Translations under genes and position numbers: made by a program | Notes under the pieces: generated by a model | What the model saw: only the letters and a program-made list of their open reading frames with translations | The model's database searches: none | What the model was told of the DNA's origin: nothing | Part shown: positions 50,401 to 63,100 of the stretch, piece after piece | Position numbering within the stretch: position 1 is the stretch's first letter | Layout: each line of letters opens with the position of its first letter | Assembly (NCBI GenBank): GCA_034687125.1 | Contig: JAQGBZ010000009.1 | Coordinates: 186,001-250,000, forward strand | Reading direction: 5' to 3' | Origin: Neelides folsomi | Taxonomy: Eukaryota > Arthropoda > Collembola > Neelipleona > Neelidae | Length of the DNA stretch: 64,000 bases

Positions 50401-53400
50401 GGCCAGACGGGAAGGTGGTTTCTATGTATTAGAATCTCGACTTTTGTGAAAGTTCATCCAATGCCCGGGTTGTAATGGAGCTTGTGTATATGTGTGTAAT
50501 CTCGGGTTGTACTTGTTGAAAGGGCTTGGAGAAAGGAGATGGGTTTGGCTTATTGGGACAGGTAGCTCGTGGGCGTATTTAGATGAGGGAAAGGTGGAGG
50601 GTCCGAGCGAATGAAATTAGGAAAGATAAAAGGGCTGAGGTTTGGTTGCAGTCATCGACACGGTGGAGGAAAGTACTTCGGTCCTCGTTAGTGGTCAGGG
50701 AGAGAGGGTGCACACACGGGAGCAGGGAGACGAGGAGGCATAGGGTGGATTTCACTTCCCTCACTTCCCACAAACACGACCCACTCACATTCGACATCGG
50801 GGCATTGTAGTGAGCAGAGTCGTTCGTCGCTCCCCTTTGACCTCTTCGTCACGTGGACGGCAAGGTAAGGGTGCCCGAAGGGTTTCTCACTTTCCCACTC
50901 ACCACGTGGGTCGTAGCTTTCCCGGGCAGCCAGGGAAGTTCCTCCGGCTCTGCCTCTCCTCCTCCTGTCTCATCCTCCCAAGCCCCTTCTGGTCCTTGGC
51001 ATGAATCACTTATTAATTAATTACGGCAATTAATCGGAACGAGTGTATTTTTCTCCCGCGCCTTGCTCTTCCCGGGGCCATCTCTGGGGACGGGGGAACT
51101 CATTTCCCGGATCGGGCGAGGTAGATGGTCTTGGGCGAGTAATTGGACTACTAATTAGCCTCGGTTTTTTTGCCCATGGTAATGAGGAGGGAGAGTTTTA
51201 TTAAATATTTCACAAGGGAACGTATCGGGGAAATGATTTAATGAGGCTAATGCAGAAGCAGTGTCTGGTGTGGGAACGCGGGCTGAGAGGGTGGAGCGGA
51301 GATTAGCGGGAGTATCGAGATGAGGAGCATGATGGGGCTCATTGATGAGGTCGGAGATCTCAGAGCAGGGGCGTTCTCGGAGAAGAATGTCCCACTATGG
51401 TTATATCCATATTATATCTTCATAGTTCATAAATTGGAAAGGCCTCGAAATCCCCGAAGAGCTATCGTTTCTTGATAGAAGGCCAAAAACTCTGCCTTTA
51501 ATTTCCTATCTTGTTTCTATGCAAACTTTAATCGGGCCCTCTCCCAGTGGAGTTGTAATAAAAATAGGATGGTTAGCTCGGGAGGATGTGGAGGGGATCG
51601 TCGTCCACTTCTCCTTTAGTCCTCCCGCGAGAGCCTGGAAGAACACGCCGCCACGTCGAGGCTTCGATGAGCTCCGCAAAGGTCAAACATTGAGGGGGCT
51701 TGAGTTGTTGTAGTTATGCATGTACCATGTTTAGTAGATAAGTTCTGATTCAGACTCGGAATCGATAAATTTGTTTCGTGCATGTTAAACACCAATCGAT
51801 CGATTTTTGTGTCAAATTTGGTGCGAGTGGTTGTTGAGACTACAGTGGGCACATTGTGAAGCCAGAGCAGCTGAAATTATATATATGTACAATCCAACGG
51901 CTCCTGGATCTCATGTAATCAAACACTTAGCGGAGTCAGGCTTTCCACGAATTTAAAATTTATTCCTCAGCGATATCCAATATCTCATTTTTAATTGCGA
52001 GCCCTCCCCGCCCCCGCTCATTAAGAGAGGGGAGATATGGGGGGAGTCTGACCGGAAGGCCTTTGTCAATCCCCCGATCAATATAGGGGCCGCCGGGGAG
52101 ACATCTCTGTCTATAACCTATCAATCAATATGAGGGCCAAGTGGTGATGAATCAATGGGGCCGTGGGAGACGCGGAGGTCCGCCGACTCAGCCGGAAACT
52201 CCAAGGAAAGCAATAAAAAGCGTTTTGAGTTACGCAGATCTGGCACGACGTGTTGACATCATCAGCAGCCTCATGATGGGAAGTGTCTCCCATTCCCACC
52301 ATGCAACTATGGTTGTATGGAATGACAGAAGTGTCTTGTGGGATAATTGGGATCATTTGTCGCGGAATTGGCGATCGGCGACAGAGGCCCGAAATAGCCC
52401 TGATAATGCTAAAACGGGAGCTGATCGAATCCAGGACGAGGTATCAGAATGGGCCGTTGGCCAAAACCTCCCAATTATTATTATTGTGGATATCGGATGC
52501 TGGGGCAGGTAGGCTGATGGACGCGCAATATCTCTTCATCCACACCACTGTGCCAAACTGTTTAATTACACCGGAGGGTCACGCGAGGCGAGCATTAAGG
52601 TTAATACCTGTCAATCAGAGTGGCCTCACGACTCGTCGGCTGTTGATAAACTATCGATTGGAGGTGGGCGCCTTGTGAGCCATATGGGGACGTGCGTGAG
52701 GGAGTGTTTGGTACACAACGGTTGGCAACAGTGCTCGGGTGCGAAATATGCAAATATCCGAAAAACTATATTAGCTTAATTGCTCTTTCCCATGGATCCG
52801 TGGGCGAGGGGAGATTTTTTAATTTGGCCCCCCTCGCTCGGGCGATCCCTTTGATTTGGGAATCGATGGGGGAAGGGCGGGTAATTGGGGGCTGGCGGGC
52901 GAGGATTAGAGATGAGATATTCCCTGCATTAGCCGGGATGATGATGGGCAGGTATTGGAGCGATGGGGTCGATAAATCAATAGGATGTCGATCATGGCAG
53001 CTCCACAACACCCCCAAACCAATATACAAATGAGGGAGCTGGAGATGAGCCGGCCGGGCTCCGTGTGAGAAATGACAATCCCCGGACTTATCTCTCTGCT
53101 TACAATTATCGATTATTCTTCTTGATATGAGAAGGGTCCTCGGGCTGCCCGCTCCACCAACCCTTTTAATCCGCCTTTGTTCCCGGCTGCATCTTCCCCT
53201 CATCTCCGATTGTCACTCGTAATTAAGGGATCGATGAGAGCGGCGGCCGATCCCGCATATGTCGCGAGACGCCCTTTCCAGCCGTCATAGGTCAGCGGGC
53301 AATTGATGATCGGAGCTTGATTGACTCGCCCTTCCCTCATTTTTTGACGGAGGGATCCGGGAAGGGTGAGTTGTGTGGGGTCGGAGAGAGAGAGCCGCAG

Positions 53401-56400
53401 ACTTGCGCGATTGATTGGTATCGGCAATCAATAGTATTCAGCGTATTATTGATTAGTTTGAGATGAGGAGAGAGTTATCAGAGACAGCACACACAGCAAA
53501 CTGCGTCAGATTCGCACAGTCCCTGTTTATTTTACAACTCTTTTCTCCACTCTCTGCTCGCAGTCGGAGTGAAGAAGAACGTTGCGGGCTCCGAGGGCCT
53601 CATTAGCTGCCGCCGCTCATTAGCAGCAACCCGCCGGACACCGACCATCGAGGTAAGTCTTCCCGCTCCCTCGTGGAGATCCCTTGGCACACACGGGAGA
53701 TGCGGCATGCGAAATGTGGGAAAGTGTGGCCCATGTTAACCTGTTGAACTCGTGTGGAGAGAAAAAGCGAGGAAAAAATCCACAATTTTTTCACTCTGCC
53801 CGCCTCCTCCGCGAGTCTCTCCCGGCCCCTGCTCTTTCAAAATAACCGGATGGCTCTCCTCTTCATCCATCCTTGCATTAGATGTCCCTCACTCCTCAGG
53901 CCCTCATGAATCAAGCGGTGCCGTCTTGGGCGATTCCTCTCATTGCCCCTGTTACCTCATTGCCCCTCCACCACCGACCTGGGGACAGCACGACAGGATG
54001 ATTCGCGGGATTTATTTCCCTGCCATTGGCATTGGAGAAAGCAGGAGTTGTAATTGGAGGGAAAGATCGATGGGTCCAATTGCTGAGGGCCAGAAAATTA
54101 AATCATTTTTTCCCTTGTTTTCCTTCCCTTGCGCCTTTCCGCGGCGACCCTAATTACTCCTATTTACAACTCGAGGGCACCCCGCGTTTCCCCCATGTGC
54201 TCCCCAACTCGGCTTGGATAGAAAAAAAGGTGAACATTGATCACGGCCGAGATTTGATATAGCCGCGAGGTCTCTCCCTTAATGATAAAACCAGCGACAA
54301 ATGAATGGTTCGGTCAGGGATGTCCCCGACTCTCGAGTCGGGAGTGAGTAACGACAGTGGTTGGATTAGAGAGAGCCTGGGCGACTTGTTAATTGAGCCA
54401 CGAGCTCCAACTTTTCACCCTGGCCGAGAAAGTTTGGAGTATATTGGGCAGTTGTTTAGGCCCGGGCATTAGGAGGCTGGCGGGGTGGCGGGGGACCCCA
54501 AGATTGATACGTATGGATGAGTGGAGGGTGGGGAGCTCCCAAAATACGTGACGTCTGGCTCGAGAGGAATGTCATCATTTGAGAAGGAAATATGTGGAGG
54601 AGAACACAGAGGAAGTGGGAGACTTTTCCAGAGAGATTTATCAAGATCAAAGAGGATATCTCTTTGCGGGACTCTCCTTCCTCTCCTTTATTCGCTTATG
54701 GAATTATAATCAGGAATAAGATTTACACAGATAAATTTCGGGAATAAAAGTTTCCTTTCGCGGGGCTTCGCTTTTGACAAGTAGAACCCCGGCTGACATA
54801 TAGTCTTTGGCCAAAGACCCTCCTCCGCCATTCATTTCCAGCTCTCTCTCCGTCCCCACGGGGCCCTCGTGCATATGGTGCGACGTGCCAGCTCGGCCGC
54901 AATTACGCCTTTTTCCGAACAGGTTGGGATGCTAACAGGTAGCCGGGAACTTGAGATTGCTGATCGAACCTTAGGAGGAGTTTGAGGGGGATCGATCCGG
55001 AGATGAGGCCGACAAGCAGGGGGATCACGAGCCGCTCAGGACAATCCGCATTTGCATATTGTTAGTCAATAGACCGTAATGCCTCTTGCGTTTTGGCACA
55101 ATCCGGTCCCGGAATCATCTTGTCTACTTCATGCCTCCCTAATCTATCTTTTCTCTCTGTGCACCTCCGTACGGATTGCTCATATCCCCAGTTTGATATT
55201 CAAGTATGCAGTGGGGCCATGAAATATGACTTTTCTTCCTTCATTCCCAAATCTTTACAGATCCACACTCACGGACTTTTCTTAACTGTTATCCCTCCTT
55301 CCGCTCTCCCCGGCTTCTCCTCCTATTATTATGATCCCTTTGTCATAATCCTGTGGGATAGCCCCCTCAACCGAGCTTCCCTCCTCGAATCACTCCTGCC
55401 CGCCCATGATCGCTCCTCAGATAATTCATCTGTCGAATTTCGTATTCAAATATTGTACAACACAGATACGGAGCCATCATCCATTCCTCTCAGGGAACTT
55501 TCTCTCTGCCCGCCTCACCCCGCCTGCCTTTTCTATTACCCATCTCGTTAGTTTTTATTGATACCCCCACCGTTCTCCCCACCGCTCCTTTTCAATCCTC
55601 CACACTCCCTCGGCCTGCCTTTGTTTCTCGACCGAGTCCATTAAATAGCATTCCTCTTCACCAAAATGGCCCCTTCAAAAGCCCTCTTTGTCACTCGGCC
55701 CCGCTTCCCACGGACCCTCGTCCCCCTCCCGCGCCCCTTTTAAACTCGTCCGGATCAAAAGTCAAAATGACAATTCCTGCCCGTCTCCTCCAAGCTAAAT
55801 CCTCCCTCTCGTCCCAATACACCGATTATTTTCTTCCTAACTTTCTAATCCCCATGTTCATTCCTCAATGGAAGAAGGAACATCCATGGAGGCGGTGAGG
55901 GAAAGGTTGTGAATCGATGGAAAATGGGATTTTATTATTTGTAAAAAGGAGGGAGACAGGTGGCTATTGTAGTATTCTGATGTGAGAACATGAGAAAGTC
56001 GTGAGGAACTAGGGGAATGGGTGTGTGAATAGAAGGAGTCAATTGAGAGATAAAAATACGGCCATGTCGCCATGAATGTTTGATGAGGAGGAATTGATTG
56101 GAGGGTTGGGGCAATGTGCGAATATGTTTCGGCTCCATCGGGGGAGCAGGGAGTGGACGGAGGCTCTTCCTAATGAGGTGATTTATCGAGAGTGGTAAGT
56201 AGGCAGAGACAGGCGGGATGGGGAGACCCGGGAGTGCGAACCCTCCGAAGCTTCTATTAACAAAAAATGAAGAGACAGTCGGAGCGGAGTCAGAGATCCA
56301 TTACGAACATTTGCATCTTTCTCGCTCCTCTCTCTCTCATATTAGCCATTGATTCTCTATGCAGAAGAGAGCGACGGCCTGAGCCACCCAGCCTTCCTCC

Positions 56401-57100
56401 GCTCCTCCTCAATTATTGACAATATTCCTCTCTGACTCATGCCTTTACATACAACACATCAACTCCCCGAGATCTCTCAAAAACAAAGAGAATCTCATGT
56501 AGGCCCTCATGATGTATCTACATATCCATGTTGTTGCTCATTCCTTCCGTCCAATTACTCTCTCATCTGCTCCTTCTCCCTCGGCTCCTTCACTCCCAGC
56601 CCTCCTTCTTAAGAACCTACATCGTCGCTGAGGTTCTCGCACGGCAAAGTGCCTTCTTCCGTCCCGAACTTTCACGATTACGCTCCGGCTCTCCTTCATA
56701 ATTCATCCATCTATGAGATTCATAAGCTGCCATTGAGGAATCCATGTCGAGGGTCTCCTTACCTATTCATGACTCTTCCCCGTGTCTATCATTCTCCATT
56801 ACACTTCATTGTTCACCTTAGGAAATTAATCGCACGTCCCTTCACTCCAAACTTTCCTCATCAGGGAGAATTGCTAACTTTCTCCACTTCCTCCCCGCTG
56901 CTCAGAGGTGGCGCGGAGAACAAAATCCCGCTCCATTATTCTCTTCATCACTCACGTTCTCGTTCACGCTCTCGTCGAGAACGGTGAGAGATTTTCACCC
57001 TCGTGTTGGTGAGGAAGAACAATGATCCGATCCCCAAACCCCATTGTTTCATCCTTCACCTCACGCATTATTAAATTACTTCTTTCAAATTTCTTTTTCA
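50401..57100. other. GC-rich gene-poor tract, left part
   Basis: Clearly GC-richer than the left two thirds of the window, with no conserved protein in any frame. Top-strand composition is mosaic: purine-rich at about 50.4-52.9 kb, mixed at 52.9-55.0 kb, strongly pyrimidine-rich at 55.1-55.86 kb, abruptly purine-rich at 55.87-56.28 kb, and pyrimidine-rich again to 57.1 kb. AT-rich homeodomain-like clusters are scattered within it, for example attaattaattac near 51,012. Two exon-like ends with good 5' splice sites are listed as findings. Confidence 0.5.
53490..53652 (+). promoter_or_regulatory. Candidate promoter and first noncoding exon of a gene beyond the window
   Basis: A CpG-containing stretch with initiator-like TCAGA near 53,508 that ends in a strong 5' splice site (CATCGAG/GTAAGTC, at about 53,652). 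No start codon with a sensible frame lies between, so it would be a noncoding exon with its gene body to the right, outside the window. Evidence is splice-site and composition only. Confidence 0.2.
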
Positions 57101-60100
57101 AATTTCCGGAATCTATTTAGCAACCCCAAAGACGTAACAATGAATGAAGAACTAATCGGCTTGGGTAACTTCATTGCTGTCTTTGTCTCTGAATGTAAGT
57201 GAGCGTGAATAGTGTGGGCTAAGAGAATTTAGGTATTTGATTTCTCTCGCTTCAAATCTAAATTCGTAGATTGGCCAACGCATTCGAACCGCATTCTTAC
57301 TGCATAAACATGCCAAATTAAAATATTTATTCATATTACAAAATCAATAATTGGACGTATATACGGGTAGGGAGTTCATGTGTAAAGCCTTATCATGAAT
57401 AAATAAAATTGAGTGGGTAAACAAGGGGAAATTCCTTTATGATTTTCTTGTGTAAATACAAATTGTTAGCCATCAGGTTGTTTTGATTTTGGAGGTTGTT
57501 TTTTCAAAAAATAATTTAAAAATATCAAATTAAGGATAAGCAATTTTTCAATTAAGAGTTTAATTAAATAATGGGATGTGGGAAAATATTATTGGAAGAA
57601 GTAATTGAATCATAGTAATTTCAAGACCGATTTTCTTCAGCGAGAAATCCATAATGGTAATATTATTGCCACAATCTGAAGTGAGGCATCTTAATCAATA
57701 CTGTGAGTGTAGTATGGTTATAATAAATCATAGTGTTTCTGCGTGGAAGGATCGGATAAGAATATATATTAGGTTGACTGTGAGAATGTGGTCCAAGTGT
57801 GTGAGTTGGTATATAATATGGGAGTAGTAATTAGCAGGAAGATTGTGAGTTTTATATTCATAAGGATCTCCGTATTCATAAATGATGGTGGTGGTGAGAG
57901 GGTTGGAATATTCCATTTGAAGGAAAGACGTCTCTGGGTAATTCGAGCATTATCTTGTTTATTTTGAACAGTAATGGGGAGAGGGTAATTGCGTCATTGA
58001 GTGAGTCTCAGAGATGGTAAACTTTGATTACACAGGAGGAGAGATGAGGGCTCGGATCCGTTCACATTTCTTTTGTTATCTTTCATTTGTGAGTGAATGG
58101 AGAAAGTTGGAGGAGGCGAGTTTGGGGGGAACCCGTCGTGGATTCTAATTTTTACAAATTGTCTCGTTTATGAATTGGGAGCCTCCTTCTCACAAATTGG
58201 AGATAGGTCGAAAAGAGTTTGGGTAATTCCTTCAAGTTTTTCGTAAGTGTATAACTTTTGAAATGAATTGGTTGGCTTTGTTATCAAAGGGTTTGAGTGA
58301 GACCTGTGCCGGGGCCCGGGTCTCTCAAAGTCACACTTATCTCAGGGAATATAAATAATTGCTTATCTCAAGAAAGGAGAAAAAAACTTTTGCCATTCTC
58401 CCGATTCTCCCTGCCCCCAGATTACTCTCCTATCTCTCATTTTGTTCCGCATATTTGGTTTCCCCAAATATTATGCTCCTCGTTGGAGCCGGGGTTAATT
58501 AATATTGCAATTAGAAAAATATATTTCTCGCCAGGGTGTCAAGATAGGCGCGCGGGGTTCATTATCTCCATCATGGTTGGGGAGGGTAGTTAATAAACTT
58601 TCTCTCACCCGGCTGCGGTGATCTATGAGGGCGGATTGCGAGCTAATGATTAAATCATCTCGAGGCATCTCCTCAGCTGCGGCTCCTCAAGAGGTGGTTC
58701 GGAGGTGGGGCGGAAGGGCTAATGAGGAGGTGACGGCGTAAACAGGTTGGCCCGCCCGTCACCCTCCCTGATAAATGAGGATCGCGGAAATAATGGGCGA
58801 GAGTGACAGCGACGGAGGTTCCCGTCGCAGATTCCTCAAACGAACCACCTTTTCCCTCTTTCACGGACTCTTAACTTTTTGGAGATTGTCAGGCGGGTCC
58901 CGGGAGAGTGCACATTTGTCATGTCCCGGGCAGAGGTGCTCCCCTCGGGTCCTCATCACCTTGCCTCGATGGATTTTAATTAGGATATAGGAAATTAAAC
59001 GCTGCGGTCACACCTCCCTGCAACCCACCCGGGTGTGAAGAGGGAATCCCGGGCAATCAGCGGATTTTTCTCCCTCACTTCCCCACGGAATGAGCAACTC
59101 AAGATGATGAGATCTGATCAACGCGGGCCAAGGAGTGTATAATTAATGAGGGCCTTCAGACGAGAGATTAATTCAATGTGGTTAATTCCAATCGATTATT
59201 CAGAGGAGAGGGAAAGATGGATGGGAGCGGAAAGTGGGAGCGGGAAATGAATATTTAAACGTCTCATATCCTCTTCGGCTCAGAATGCCATAATGAGGAG
59301 GGCTCTACCTATCCATGTACCTATCATTAATTCAGTATCATCTCTGATGAGAGTCGCCGAGAGACTGGGAGAGACTTCCGACCACTTGATATTTAAACCC
59401 CTCTCCCGTCTAATGATGATTTCGGAGTTTGCTCCTCCACCCGCCGGCTATCAACACACTTGGGAGCTCGACGGGAAAATGAACGATCCGAAGTTGGGCG
59501 CAATTAAAAATTCAAAAAATATATGGAGCTCCTCAGATGAGGGAGGGAAGGAAGGGAACAGCGTGTTTTTATCTTATCTCTCCGCCGCTCCCTCCTCCTC
59601 ATGATGTCGAGTCTTTTTCATTAATATTCGATGGCCCTCCGGTTGATAATTAGTCGATTTTTATGTCCCGTCTTATCTAATTACTTCGTTTTTCGGAAAG
59701 GGTTGGGAGCGCAGGGAGCCCTGCCGCCACTCCTCCAATTACAAAAGTCTCCAAAAACCACCGTCAAATCTTCCTTCCCTTATCTCTCCTTTTTTCTAAT
59801 TAATTTGAGAGCTAAAGAGTCTTCGCCAAAGTTGGGAATTCCCGCTCGTGTTGGTGATCCTCCGCATACCATTTCTCCTGGTTTGTGGCGAGAGGCAACT
59901 GTCAACCGAGCACATCTTCCCTTATACATATTTACCACGGCCTGCTCTCACCTCCCTTTCCCCACTTTCCCGACCCTATTTTATTAAATTCTTCCGCAAT
60001 TCCCTTTGTAATTAATACTTTCTCAACTCTCCTCCGGGCTCCTCATTCCACCTCAGATATCATTTGACCAAATTCCCTATCCCTCTGCGGTCCACTTTAT

Positions 60101-63100
60101 GAACTCCGCTTCCATTATGCAACTCGAGATCAGTCCCAATATGATGAGATTCCCCCACATACCTGATGCCCTGAGACCCATCCACGTGGAATTCGGAGCT
60201 CCTAAGAAATTCATACTCCTCGCTCGGAGATTCGACCAATTTCCCCTCGATGTGGGAGAATTCAGGGGAGATGAGTTATGCGGAGCCATTTTTGGAGCTG
60301 CTACAACTAAAGTCATTTAATTTTTAGACAAGTTCCTCTGACGGTATATATGGGCTATATGTATGAGTGGGAGGGGAAGGCGGCAGCATGACCCGGCTCG
60401 CTCTGCTCCAAAGATCCTTTTCAACCACTCTCCTCAAATTATGGATGGTTATCTCTCCAACTCTCCGGTCTCGGGTCTCTTCTGTGATAATTCACTGATT
60501 TATATATTTTTATGCCCCGAGATTCATTGTTTCTAATTCTAAGAGTCGGAGGAGGAGGCGGAGGCGCCGAGGGTTCCGAAGCCTCATTCGAGAGCATTAC
60601 GTCTTCCGACGTTCCCTACGACACAGTGATTTACTCCTAGGATTTGCTTTAATTTCTTTTCTCTTTTACTGCCAGCCGCTTTGATCACTTTTTCTCCTAT
60701 TTTAATCTGTAATGATCTCTCTCTGGTCTAATTCAATTAGAAGATGAAAAAACTCTCCGTTGCATCATTTATGGAGGAGAGCCTTTGAGCGTCGTCTCTG
60801 CCTCCCCATTTCTCAGATTCCCAAACCCACCCTCCCCCGTCACCTTCTTCTTTATTCATTCTCTTAATACTCATTTTCCCCTTTTATCTCGCTTTCTATT
60901 AAGTTACTTTTTCAACTTTCTCTCTTCGAAAATTCTATTTATTATTCAACTACTACACAAGACAAAATATATATAATCATAATTAATATACACACTATAC
61001 TACAATAATACTCTTCATCGTGTTATAAATATAATCGCATTGGGCATTTTTGGGATCATTTTAATTACCTTCGTTTAACAATGTCTTTGCTGGAAAATGC
61101 GTTTATAAATATTAAAACCCAATGAATTTTTATTTTAACCAAAGGGTTCTTTTTTTAAATTTTGATCACGTCTTTATTTGGAATTGTTCAAATATACAGA
61201 TATGAATATATTTATAATATATACATTTTCTTATTATGGATAGTTCAGAGAATCTGAAAATTAGGCAAGGAAATGTATATTGAAATAGATCATTTTTTAT
61301 TGGTCTTTCCCAAGCGATCAAATATTTGGTGTGGGATTTTTTGTAAAGGAATTGGGAACGGAATTGAATGTTGAGTGAGCTATAAATACTGGAAGTTGAA
61401 AATCACATAGTGGGGATGTAAATGTTTTTGTAACAGCCCCCGAAGTAGATTATTTGAATGTAGAAGGGGTGAGAGCAGGTTGAATTGTGAATAAAAAACA
61501 AAATGGGGATAAAATAAGTGGAGAAGGGTTTTATTGCCTTCATTCACTATTATGCGTAGGATGTTTTGAGGTTCATGGTGAGGATGATTCCTATTCCTAT
61601 TGATCAACTTTCTGGAAGAATCAATTTTGAGTCGAGGGCTTTATTATAAATTTTAAACTTTTTGAGGACGGTTGGGTGAGCGGTAACAAAAGATTTTACG
61701 ACTGGGTCGTTGGGAATCTCGCTGTTCCGAGGAGGACCTTTCTCTTCTTGTGGAAGAATCTGTCGGCCTGGCTCGCCAAGCTCCGTTGGGTCCAGAGATT
61801 CCGTATATATAAGCATCTTTGATGCGAGAGGATAAATTTCCTCCTACGTATAATCGGAATATGCTCAAATTCCCGATGTCAACTTGAAAAGTTCTTTGAA
61901 ATTGTGAGTTGAAGTTGAGAGGAAGCTCTGAGGGAACCTGAGTCGGATTTATTCCCGGTCCGGACTTTCTGGGTGGGACCGCTCCGAGGCTTCGGAGCCA
62001 CTTTGGAAAAAGTCTCATTAAACTGTTGAGTAGCAATTTGACGAGTTTGACGATCGGGCGAAAGAATCATCCCATGTACAGAGAGTGTTTGAGCAGATCA
62101 AAGGGCCGAATAATATCCAGATGGAATATTAAACTAATTTCAAGGAGTCTCCAAAGGGGGGAACATTCCAACTGGAGAGATTAGAGAGGGAGGAATAGGA
62201 GAAACCATTGTTCGAGCTCATCTAGGTATGAAAATGAAATTTGTGGCTTTGTTGATATATCTCTGCCTCTTGAGTCCTCAAACCGATTATGTCACTTGGT
62301 ATAACTTCCACGCTCCGTTTCCAAAAATGTCCTTTGAGCATCAAATTGTGAGAGAAAGTATATTTCCCCTTTCCCGGCCGTTGAAATTCGATCCGGCCTC
62401 TTCAACTCCTAGTTTAACCTTCAATCCATAGAGAAATATCTACATGATGATACATATGTGTATGTACGACTGTAATTGTATCGCCATAACAGAAGTTGAA
62501 GAGGGGAATTCCGAAATGCCAAGGTCTTTTTTCCCTCATTTTCTCATCCATCACTCCATCCGAACGAGGAACGGGGTGAGGATATTGTTCCTTGCCACCC
62601 ACCAGCTCATCTTATTATTAAATTCTCCAATCAAATCAAATATCCAATTTAGCCCGGCTCTTCCCTCAAGTGCTCCTCTCGAGCGGATTTTTCTCCCTCA
62701 ACCTCATTTCAATTAACGGAATATTATATTCTCAATTTTGCCCGAACCTCCTCGAGGTTTCCCATACTCAATGAGGTTAATGGGAGCGCCGAGCCCCTCC
62801 CGTTTGATCTCTTTTAATGTGATGGGAATTGGGAGTCGGAAATGATTCCGCCGCCTCATTTTTATTCTTCCAGGGCCGGCCGCGGTTCTCATTTCACCTA
62901 GTTTGAATTAGAGACTCGTGCATCTTCCCCTCCCTCCGCCTTTGAAGGAGAAAGAGGGAGAAAGCGACACCCCCGCGTACACCTCGGCGGGAAGGTGCGA
63001 GGGCCGGGCCCTTCAACTTCCCTACTTCGCGGCAGGGGCTGTGGTGGGCTCAGAGAGCAAGAATCATATCTGTTTGAGATCCTCGCTTGTCAAATATTCA

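Noticed and set aside
55093-55551. 152-codon plus-strand frame
   Set aside because: It coincides exactly with the C+T-rich block, which lowers stop-codon frequency and yields Ser/Pro/Leu-rich peptides. No domain is recognisable.
61604-62070. Three overlapping minus-strand frames with fairly ordinary amino-acid composition
   Set aside because: No plausible splice junction links them, no family is recognised, and overlapping frames of similar length argue for chance in GC-rich sequence.
62228-62431. Plus-strand 67-codon frame beginning with a signal-peptide-like segment
   Set aside because: No cysteine pattern, processing site or partner exon supports a secreted peptide; a hydrophobic start alone is common by chance.
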